Shown: one piece after another, positions 37,762 to 44,546 of the stretch | How the letters are laid out: the number at the start of each line of letters is the position of its first letter | How positions within the stretch are numbered: the first letter of the stretch is position 1 | Assembly: GCF_000743945.1 (NCBI RefSeq) | Contig: NZ_CP009238.1 | Location: 1,798,001 to 1,862,000, forward strand | Source of the DNA: Basilea psittacipulmonis DSM 24701 | GTDB lineage: Bacteria > Pseudomonadota > Gammaproteobacteria > Burkholderiales > Burkholderiaceae_B | Reading direction: 5' to 3' | Length of the DNA stretch: 64,000 nt | Made by a program: the position numbers and the translations under genes | Notes under the pieces: model-generated | Told to the model about the DNA's origin: nothing | What the model saw: the letters and a program-made list of their open reading frames with translations, nothing else | Databases searched by the model: none

Positions 37762-38154
37762 ATGAAAAAAATCGTTGCTTTATGTGCTGTCAGTGCCGCT
37801 ATTTTAGCGGGTTGCGGTTCTTTTAATGCTAAAACTGTTCCTTCTAATATCAAAGTAGATAACGTATGCGTTCTTCAACGTGCCAACAGCCCACTTATCG
37901 CCCAATACATCTCTGAAAACCTTACTCAGAGAGGCATTAGTAACCATATCGTGAAAACACAAGGAACGTGTAAAAATATCATTTGGTACAATGCCAGAAT
38001 GAATGGCGACTACCAATACATCACTAAATCAACTACCAGCATCAAAATCAACGACAAACGTGTTGGTACCGTTAAATACAAAAACAGAGATAAAGTGACA
38101 TCTCTAAAAGATCAGGTCAATAATATTATGACGAATCTTTTAGGTAGAAGATAA
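37762..38154 (+). CDS. Small lipoprotein inserted between APE dehydratase and ketoreductase
   Basis: A 130-residue predicted lipoprotein: signal peptide MKKIVALCAVSAAILAGCG with Cys18 as lipid site. The mature part has two more cysteines (in NVCVLQ and GTCKNI) and an AEYDA-like TVKYKN strand pattern. It resembles the Sbal_3080 group of small lipoproteins only loosely. It starts one base after the dehydratase stop, so it is in the operon, yet I do not know it as a standard APE gene. Function unknown. Confidence 0.72.
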   Translation: MKKIVALCAVSAAILAGCGSFNAKTVPSNIKVDNVCVLQRANSPLIAQYISENLTQRGISNHIVKTQGTCKNIIWYNARMNGDYQYITKSTTSIKINDKRVGTVKYKNRDKVTSLKDQVNNIMTNLLGRR

Positions 38155-38207
38155 TCTTTTCTATCAGGCTTCCGTCAATGTGATGGAAGCCATTTATATT
38201 TATAAGC

Positions 38208-38939
38208 ATGAACGAACAAAGCATTTTAATTACTGGTTCAAGCCGTGGGATTGGCAAAGCCATTGCGTTAAGACTAGCCCAAGAAGGTTTCAACATTGTT
38301 CTACACTGTCGATCTAAGATTCAAGAAGCTGAGTCTGTCAAAAACATGATCCAAGCCCAAGGAGGCCATGCTCGGATTCTACAGTTCGATGTATCAGACC
38401 GTGTTACCGCGAAAGAAATACTTGAGCATGATGTACAAGAACATGGTGCTTATTACGGTGTTGTATTAAATGCGGGATTAACTCGCGATAATGCTTTTCC
38501 CGCATTAAGTGAACAAGATTGGGATCAGGTGGTTCACACGAATTTAGACGGCTTTTTTAATGTCTTGCATCCTATTATGATGCCGATGATTCGTAGAAGA
38601 AAACCAGGAAGAATTGTTTGTATTACATCTGTTTCTGGCCTAATTGGCAATCGTGGACAGGTTAACTATAGTGCCTCAAAAGCAGGTATTATCGGTGCTG
38701 CAAAAGCCTTAGCCATAGAATTAGCTAAACGTCAAATTACTGTAAACTGCGTGGCACCTGGCTTAATAGAAACGGATATTATTGACGAGAATGTTCCCGT
38801 TGCAGAAATTCTAAAAGCCATTCCGATGAATAAAATGGGTCGTCCTGAAGATGTGGCTCATACCGTTGCATTTTTAGTTTCTGAACAAGCTTCTTACATT
38901 ACGCGTCAAGTTATTTCTGTTAATGGTGGTTTATGTTAA
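38208..38939 (+). CDS. apeQ: APE 3-oxoacyl-ACP reductase
   Basis: A 243-residue short-chain dehydrogenase of FabG type: GSSRGIGKAIAL near residue 10, NAGLTRDN, catalytic Ser in ITSVSGLIG and Tyr-Lys in YSASKAG. The C-terminal ITRQVISVNGG is typical. It is distinct from the fatty-acid FabG at 14361. The stop overlaps the next ketosynthase by 7 bp. Confidence 0.92.
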   Translation: MNEQSILITGSSRGIGKAIALRLAQEGFNIVLHCRSKIQEAESVKNMIQAQGGHARILQFDVSDRVTAKEILEHDVQEHGAYYGVVLNAGLTRDNAFPALSEQDWDQVVHTNLDGFFNVLHPIMMPMIRRRKPGRIVCITSVSGLIGNRGQVNYSASKAGIIGAAKALAIELAKRQITVNCVAPGLIETDIIDENVPVAEILKAIPMNKMGRPEDVAHTVAFLVSEQASYITRQVISVNGGLC

Positions 38940-40159
38940 AACGTGTTGTTGTCACTGGAATGGGCGGTATCACTGCTTTAGGCAAATCTTGGAAAGAAAT
39001 CCAACCTTATTTTGAACGTGGTGAAAATGCCGTCATTCGTATGGATGACTGGGACCAATACAAGGAATTAACTACACGTTTGGCTGCACCATTAAAACAT
39101 TACCAACCTCCTCAAGAATGGACCCGAAAACAGTTAAGAAGCCTGGGCCCTGTTTCACAATACTGCGTAGAGTCTGCTCAGATAGCCTTAGCCGATGCTG
39201 GTTTACTTGACGATGAAAGCATTAAAGACGGACGCATGGGCGTAGCGAGCGGTTCTTCTGCAGGCAGTCCTCAAGCCATTTGCGATGTGGCTTTATTACT
39301 CATCAAAGGCGATTCACCGAACTTTAACGCCAATACTTACGTTCGCATGATGCCTCACACAACGGCAGCGAATGTATCCATTTTCTTTGGTCTCAAAGGC
39401 CGAATGATTCCTACTTCTAGTGCTTGCACATCGAGTAGCCAAGCCATTGGTTACGCCTATGAAGCCATCAAGTATGGAAAAATTCCGATGATGTTGGCAG
39501 GGGGCGGAGAAGAGCTGTGTGCCAGCGAATCTTATGTCTTTGATGCCTTATACGCCACCAGTTTAAAAAACGATACACCTAAATTAACTCCTAGCCCCTA
39601 TGATAAAGATCGCGATGGTTTGGTCATTGGCGAGGGGGCAGGTATGTTTGTTTTGGAAGAATACGAACACGCCAAAGCTCGTGGAGCAAAGATTTATGCA
39701 GAGATTGTTGGTTTTGGTTCTAACTGTGATGGTACGCATATCACTCGTCCTGAAGCCGATACCATGCACCATTGTATGAAACTCGCTTTAGAAGATGCTC
39801 ATTTAGATCCAGCTGCTATCGCTTATGTGAATGGACATGGCACTGCAACTGAATTCGGTGATATTGCAGAAACACAAGCCACCTCTCGTCTTTTTGGTTC
39901 TCGTATGCCTATCAGTAGCCAAAAGAGTTTCTTGGGTCACACGCTGGGTGCTTGTGGCGTTCTAGAAGCTTGGTTCTCCATCGAGATGATGAATAGTGAT
40001 TGGTTTGCTCCCACGGCTAATTTAAATCATGTTGACCCACGTTGCGGGGAACTAGATTATTTGCAAAGCGGACGGACCATTCAGGCTGAATACGTGATGA
40101 CCAATAACTTTGCTTTTGGTGGTGTCAATACCTCACTCGTCTTTAAACGTATGATCTAA
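38933..40159 (+). CDS. apeR: APE initiating/second ketosynthase
   Basis: A 408-residue FabF-like ketosynthase with Cys165 in TSSACTSSSQA, His in NGHGTATEFGD and His in FLGHTLGACGVLEA; the C-terminal TNNFAFGGVNTS is present. ApeR-type enzymes are homodimers thought to act early in APE chain formation. It follows the ketoreductase as in described clusters. Confidence 0.92.
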   Translation: MLKRVVVTGMGGITALGKSWKEIQPYFERGENAVIRMDDWDQYKELTTRLAAPLKHYQPPQEWTRKQLRSLGPVSQYCVESAQIALADAGLLDDESIKDGRMGVASGSSAGSPQAICDVALLLIKGDSPNFNANTYVRMMPHTTAANVSIFFGLKGRMIPTSSACTSSSQAIGYAYEAIKYGKIPMMLAGGGEELCASESYVFDALYATSLKNDTPKLTPSPYDKDRDGLVIGEGAGMFVLEEYEHAKARGAKIYAEIVGFGSNCDGTHITRPEADTMHHCMKLALEDAHLDPAAIAYVNGHGTATEFGDIAETQATSRLFGSRMPISSQKSFLGHTLGACGVLEAWFSIEMMNSDWFAPTANLNHVDPRCGELDYLQSGRTIQAEYVMTNNFAFGGVNTSLVFKRMI

Positions 40160-40165
40160 TGCGGT

Positions 40166-41038
40166 GTGCCGATAGCATTTATGGACAACGATCCTATTAC
40201 CCGTGTTATTTTGACTACTTGGCAAGATATCCACGTGCCTAAATGCTATCAGGCAGATCACTGGAAATCCGAACAAGCGACTCCAAAAGACATTCAAACA
40301 TTATATTTATTACACCAGATTTTTCGTTATTTTCAACTTCCCGAATCGCTTTTAAATAACATCCAAATTCAAGATAATGGTCGCCCCTTTATTCCTAACT
40401 CACCAATTGATTTTAATATTAGCCATTCAGGGCCATACCTAGCCATCGCCGTCACTTCCTATCAAGCAGTCGGCGTGGATATTGAATCAAAAAACAAGAA
40501 TCGATCTTGGTCCGCCCTATTACCTCACATTTTAAATACCCGTGAACAAGCTTATTTACAACCTTCTACAACGATACGCTCATCAACTCGTTCTACTCAA
40601 CAGGCATTAAGCCATAAAAAGGGGGTTGGTATGACGATTGAAAAACAAGCTTATTCAAAGTGTCCACCCACTTCTCCATCAACCTTTTCTACCCAACAGG
40701 AATTAAAACATGAAGAATGGCTTGCTGTGACGATGGATCATGCAGAAAAAGAGGCGGCGAATAAAGAACAAAGCCTTTTTTTATCGCATTGGTGTATTAA
40801 AGAATCCATTCTTAAATCTCAAGGCAAAGGCATTGATGAACTCAAGCAAATCAGCGTCTTTCTCCAACAACAGCAATTCCAATCCACTTTCCCCTGCCCT
40901 CCTGCATGTTACCTCATTGAGAACGATCAATTTGTTTTAAGCATTGCTTCTCATACCGAGCCACAAATCTTTACTTACCATGGAGACGATCAATGGGAAA
41001 AATGTTCATTCTCCATGATCAAACTTCATTCATTTTAA
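40166..41038 (+). CDS. 4'-phosphopantetheinyl transferase with repeated insertion
   Basis: Would attach the phosphopantetheine arm to the APE carrier proteins. The Sfp-type motifs are present: NISHSGPYLAIAV (84-96), GVDIES (103-108) with Asp105 and Glu107, and WCIKESILKSQGKG (209-222). Between them lies an unusual insertion of about 70 residues with two imperfect copies (about 140-162 and 172-197). At 290 residues it is longer than usual (about 210-240). The start may be GTG 40166 or ATG 40181. It lies six bases after the last ketosynthase and closes the cluster. Confidence 0.85.
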   Translation: MPIAFMDNDPITRVILTTWQDIHVPKCYQADHWKSEQATPKDIQTLYLLHQIFRYFQLPESLLNNIQIQDNGRPFIPNSPIDFNISHSGPYLAIAVTSYQAVGVDIESKNKNRSWSALLPHILNTREQAYLQPSTTIRSSTRSTQQALSHKKGVGMTIEKQAYSKCPPTSPSTFSTQQELKHEEWLAVTMDHAEKEAANKEQSLFLSHWCIKESILKSQGKGIDELKQISVFLQQQQFQSTFPCPPACYLIENDQFVLSIASHTEPQIFTYHGDDQWEKCSFSMIKLHSF

Positions 41039-41122
41039 CGGTCCCCATAAAACCCAACCACCCAGCTTCACCTCGCACCTCTTTTAACATTTCGCTTAAA
41101 ATACGACAAAAGAGAGGTGATA

Positions 41123-41151
41123 TTTAGAAACAACTTACTACAGTTTCTAAA
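41123..41151. terminator. Candidate terminator between APE cluster and toxin locus
   Basis: A perfect 9-bp stem TTTAGAAAC/GTTTCTAAA with an 11-base loop lies between the convergent APE operon and the last lipoprotein gene of the toxin locus. A second, bulged repeat (CACCTCTTTT with AAAAGAGAGGTG, 41076-41119) lies just before it. The T-tracts are short, so termination efficiency is uncertain. Confidence 0.4.
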
Positions 41152-41180
41152 TTTCTAACAGATAGATAGCGATGGTTGGT

Positions 41181-41447
41181 TTATTCTTTGTCCTCTTCAT
41201 CATTAGACAAAACATTATTATCAAAATTCACCGTTTGTGTTTTTGGTCCGACTTGTCCCCAGACTTTTTTCTGATAAGCCTTTATCTCTTCTGCCTGTTT
41301 ATTTTCTTCTAATGTATTTGGATCTTTAGGGAACATGAAATTAATCACCTCTTCATCCCGATAATAAGCTATATCATTTGGAAAATCACTCATCAAATAG
41401 CAACCCGATAAAAGAAATGATAAACCAAATATGACTAACTTTTTCAT
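41181..41447 (-). CDS. Small lipoprotein at the end of the toxin locus
   Basis: An 88-residue predicted lipoprotein. ATG 41447 is chosen because it gives a good signal peptide MKKLVIFGLSFLLSGCY with Cys16 as lipid site; an upstream start would add 14 residues before it. The acidic mature part ends with VWGQVGPKTQTVNFDNNVL, a tail also found as a remnant at 43047-43172. It has none of the other cysteines of the three larger lipoproteins of this locus. Function unknown; possibly a toxin-locus accessory or immunity protein. Confidence 0.65.
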   Translation of the reverse strand: MKKLVIFGLSFLLSGCYLMSDFPNDIAYYRDEEVINFMFPKDPNTLEENKQAEEIKAYQKKVWGQVGPKTQTVNFDNNVLSNDEEDKE

Positions 41448-41498
41448 TGCTTTAGTATATAAAAAATCTTTGAATCCCTGTCTTACCATGATACATAA

Positions 41499-42533
41499 TT
41501 ATCTTGCAAATAATTTAAGTATTAGTCGATCAAACCAAGATAAACCCTTGCGTTTCTTTTGTTGTTCACGTTGATTTTCTTCAAAAATCGCATTCCAATA
41601 ATTAATCCAATTCATAATTGGTTGGTCATAGTCAAACTCTTTCATAAAATCATAAGGATCGACATATTCTTCTGATTTAAGTGGTTTGTATTCGATTAAT
41701 TCTTTGGGGGCAATAGGACTGTCAATGCCTAAATCAAATCCGTGAATAAAGGCGATTTTTGCATATAACAATACCTGTAGCTGTAAATAAAAATCAAACC
41801 ATACTGTTGTGTCATATACAGCACGTTTGGCTAGTTTAGGTTCTAATAATTTATTTAATGCATCCTTCATTCCATCAACATTTTTATCGCATAAAGCAAT
41901 ATAAAACTCGTGGTCAGTAATCCTGATTCGGTAATGTCGAGCCTTATATTTATCTTGTAAATATAATTGACTTCTGCTTTTTAACAGCTCCCACTCTCCT
42001 GATAGTGCTAATAAGGTATTGGCATTAAAATAAGGACGTGGATCATCACTTTCGTAGCGAGTGTCAACAGAAACTATCTCATCTCGATGTTGAATTAAAA
42101 ATCGAATTAAATCAGGGCTGTCAGACATAATACTGAGAAAGAAATGATCTACGTTAATACCATTGTAGGCCCACTGATAGTCATCTTTTGACAGTAGTAG
42201 TAATTTGCCTGCAATATAAGCATGTTTTTTAAATGCTTTTACATCAGCATTAAGTAATAAATCTAAAGAGGATTGGGCAGCATGATAATTACTAATCCTC
42301 CTCATTCGCATTAAAGGATTTCCTTCTTTTTCATTAATATAATCTATAGTTTCTTGGAGTGTGCTTATTGGCTTATCTCTTAAAGTTTTTGTTCCTTTGC
42401 GTATATCCACATCATAAAGATCAAAATAGCCTTTCCCATATAAATAATTGGCCCAATTTTGGCAGTGTTGTATACTTTCTTCATAACTCATCTTCGTAAC
42501 ACTACCTAAATACACAGTATAATTTTTTGACAT
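41499..42533 (-). CDS. Imm49-like immunity protein candidate
   Basis: A 344-residue soluble, helix-rich protein without signal peptide. The stretch LALSGEWELLKSRSQLYL, then ALCDKNVDGMKDALNKLLEP and FDFYLQLQVLLYAKIAFIHG, resembles the immunity-49 family found beside polymorphic toxins. It sits in the cassette array downstream of the FhaB/CdiA-like gene. If correct it neutralises a cytoplasm-acting toxin. The matching toxin may be the tail of the large exoprotein, the orphan tail at 43545, or a lost module. Family assignment is from memory and moderately sure. Confidence 0.6.
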   Translation of the reverse strand: MSKNYTVYLGSVTKMSYEESIQHCQNWANYLYGKGYFDLYDVDIRKGTKTLRDKPISTLQETIDYINEKEGNPLMRMRRISNYHAAQSSLDLLLNADVKAFKKHAYIAGKLLLLSKDDYQWAYNGINVDHFFLSIMSDSPDLIRFLIQHRDEIVSVDTRYESDDPRPYFNANTLLALSGEWELLKSRSQLYLQDKYKARHYRIRITDHEFYIALCDKNVDGMKDALNKLLEPKLAKRAVYDTTVWFDFYLQLQVLLYAKIAFIHGFDLGIDSPIAPKELIEYKPLKSEEYVDPYDFMKEFDYDQPIMNWINYWNAIFEENQREQQKKRKGLSWFDRLILKLFAR

Positions 42534-42654
42534 AATATTTACTTCCTTACTTATTTTCTTTTATTGGGTATTTTTACGGGAATTAGTTTAATGGTGCCAT
42601 CACGTTTATCAATGCCTGTGATACTGAAACAGATAAAAATAGTATTATTAAAAT

Positions 42655-43047
42655 CTAATACATATACTTTATATTTCTTATGCAGGTTCTCGTATTATGT
42701 TGGTCTTGGGATAAACACCATTTTAAAGGTGGGCTAAAATGATAGCCTAACTCTTCATATAAGCATTTATCAATTAACTCAAATGCCATCTTTAAATAAG
42801 AGTTAAATTCTTCAGACTCCTCTTTGTTTTCATGAAATTTAATAAAACCTAGTTGTTCTTCTTTTTCATAAAGATATTTATATCTATCTCCTAGACTTGG
42901 AAAAATTTTTCCACTACAAATAGTATATTCTTCACGAGAAAGTTGTTTTCCATCTTTTTCCCAAAAGTCTGTTGCAGGTGGGGAACCAATTGCCCAATAA
43001 AAACATCCTGATAATAATAAAGGAAGTAAAAATATAAGTTTTTTCAT
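42655..43047 (-). CDS. Cysteine-containing lipoprotein of the toxin locus (copy 3)
   Basis: A 130-residue predicted lipoprotein with signal peptide MKKLIFLLPLLLSGC and Cys15 as lipid site. The mature part has TDFWEKDGKQLSREEYTIC, then DKCLYEELGYHF and PLKWC with one further cysteine. The same order (early Cys, CLY-GY motif, late Cys pair) appears in the lipoproteins at 43173 and 44196, so the three are paralogues. Function unknown; immunity or toxin-assembly roles are possible. Confidence 0.68.
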   Translation of the reverse strand: MKKLIFLLPLLLSGCFYWAIGSPPATDFWEKDGKQLSREEYTICSGKIFPSLGDRYKYLYEKEEQLGFIKFHENKEESEEFNSYLKMAFELIDKCLYEELGYHFSPPLKWCLSQDQHNTRTCIRNIKYMY

Positions 43048-43172
43048 TACTCATTATCCTCTTGTAAAACATTATTACTAAAATTTATAGTTTTTATTAT
43101 CGGCCCGATTTGTCCCCAGAGTTTTTCAGATAATGTTGTACTCGTCTCTCCCACACCAATACATCTGCAATA
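43047..43172 (-). pseudogene. Remnant of a lipoprotein 3' end
   Basis: The reverse strand between a stop at 43173-43175 and a stop at 43047-43049 reads without a start codon and ends in LWGQIGPIIKTINFSNNVL plus an acidic tail. This matches the C-terminus of the lipoprotein at 41181-41447 (VWGQVGPKTQTVNFDNNVL). It looks like the leftover 3' end of a lost copy, marking a past cassette exchange. Confidence 0.6.
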
Positions 43173-43541
43173 TTACTCCGAAAAAAAATCTCTTCTTATG
43201 TAATCTCTATAAGCTTTGCATATTTCAGGCCTGTTAGCACAATACAATATAGGATGTTTTACTTTATATACATAGCCCATTTCGTATAAACATTTTCCTA
43301 AAGGAGGGTAGGTTTTATCAAAGTTTCCTGTCCTTATAACTTCCTCAGTGTCGACAACTATACCCATGACTTCAAATATAGCTTTGTCGTCACAAAATCT
43401 AAAATCTTCATTAGTTACTTCTTCCTCGGTTTCTGCATCAACCCAACTAGCATAGCTATATATCTCAAAAGGTTCTCTATAAAGAAACGGAAAGCATCCT
43501 GTTAAAAGAAATGATATGACAATGATGACTAACTTTTTCAT
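43173..43541 (-). CDS. Cysteine-containing lipoprotein of the toxin locus (copy 2)
   Basis: A 122-residue predicted lipoprotein: signal peptide MKKLVIIVISFLLTGC with Cys16 as lipid site, acidic middle region (DAETEEEVTNEDFRFC) and the paralogue motif GKCLYEMGYVYK followed by ILYCANRPEIC. It starts four bases after the stop of the orphan toxin-tail gene, the place where an immunity gene would be expected. No family name is known to me. Confidence 0.68.
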   Translation of the reverse strand: MKKLVIIVISFLLTGCFPFLYREPFEIYSYASWVDAETEEEVTNEDFRFCDDKAIFEVMGIVVDTEEVIRTGNFDKTYPPLGKCLYEMGYVYKVKHPILYCANRPEICKAYRDYIRRDFFSE

Positions 43542-43544
43542 TGC

Positions 43545-44057
43545 TTACTCTCCCTCACTATTAGGATTAACTTCATTGAAAACTCGAACTCCTTTTGAAT
43601 CAGGGTACATATTCATAAGAATTTCTTTGACCTTATGCATTGCTTGCCTACTTTTTTCATCACCTGGATAATACACATACTTCAAATTATTAATGTTCTG
43701 ATTAGCTTCAGAATGTGCATCGAATACAGACAAGTTGCCTCGATTAGGTTTGGCATTGGGGTTGTCTCCTATCATACCATATCCCAAGTTTCTTAAAAGA
43801 GGCAATCCTTCGTAAACAAAATCGCCCTTAATGCCATGATATAGCGTTTTAACCTTTTTAAATAAGGTTCTGGATTGTTTATCGATTTCAATCGAAGGAT
43901 AGGATCCACCTAAATGTAAATACTCTACATTAGTGTTATCATATCTTTGTCCAAGATAAGCTGACCAATTCAGCATATTTTTATTACCTGACTCTTCGGC
44001 TTGTGCGGTAGAGGTAATCAACTCACCTTTTAGGTTGGTATGCTGATTAACATTCAC
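43545..44057 (-). pseudogene. Orphan FhaB/CdiA toxin-tail module
   Basis: The frame begins at a GTG inside a sequence that continues upstream in frame as SGLFAGDEGYQ to a stop at about 44091, so it has no real translation start. Its first 24 residues match an internal part of the big exoprotein (about 45985-46095). It then jumps, at a Ser-Gly, directly to NKNMLNWSAYLGQRYDN, the start of the exoprotein's C-terminal 141 residues. The first about 68 residues of that tail are almost identical in DNA (one mismatch in 203 bp); the last about 45 residues differ. This is the structure of a displaced or donor cassette. It may still act through recombination rather than by being translated. Confidence 0.7.
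43783..43985 (-). repeat. Direct repeat, copy in orphan toxin tail
   Basis: 203 bp nearly identical (one mismatch seen) to 44766-44968 in the same orientation, 983 bp apart. It covers the first part of the toxin tail and ends exactly where the tail begins (NKNMLN). Recombination between the copies would swap the divergent C-terminal part and delete the lipoprotein gene between. Confidence 0.85.
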
Positions 44058-44195
44058 TTGATAGCCCTCATCGCCTGCAAATAGTCCTGATTACTTTTAA
44101 ACACCTTAAAGATTTAGATTATCCTCATCAAAAACATGATTCTGGACTTATTGGCAATTTATCGGATACAAGTATCCGACCTTTTTATAAATTGA

Positions 44196-44546
44196 TTATT
44201 TTCTATATTTGTTCCATTTTTTACAAGTTCTCTCAAATCTATAACAATATTTCCAACTAGCATTAAACCTATATCCTTTTTGATATAAACAAGCCCCCTC
44301 AAGATTCCCAACTTTCTCTTGATCATCTGGATTAGCAGCTATTTCTAATCCACCTACAACTTTTGTTTCAAATGGTGCTAATGCTTGAGCATAACATTCT
44401 CTAACAGTATCTCCAGAAGGAGAAGTATTATTATTTTGATGAACCCATATATCCTCATTCCAAAATGAAGAATACGGCGGATACCAAACCCAGAGACAAC
44501 CACTTACGCAACAGGCTAAATATAAAATAGTAATTTTTTTTATCAT
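44196..44546 (-). CDS. Cysteine-containing lipoprotein directly after the exoprotein gene (copy 1)
   Basis: A 116-residue predicted lipoprotein: signal peptide MIKKITILYLACCVSGC with Cys17 as lipid site, aromatic WVWYPPYSSFWNED after it, then VRECYAQ, GACLYQKGYRF and WKYC plus a last Cys. It overlaps the stop of the exoprotein gene by 4 bp, so it is translationally coupled to the toxin, the usual place of an immunity gene. An eight-A run sits at codons 2-4, in frame here. Periplasmic or membrane location would suit a toxin acting at the envelope; this is inference. Confidence 0.7.
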   Translation of the reverse strand: MIKKITILYLACCVSGCLWVWYPPYSSFWNEDIWVHQNNNTSPSGDTVRECYAQALAPFETKVVGGLEIAANPDDQEKVGNLEGACLYQKGYRFNASWKYCYRFERTCKKWNKYRK

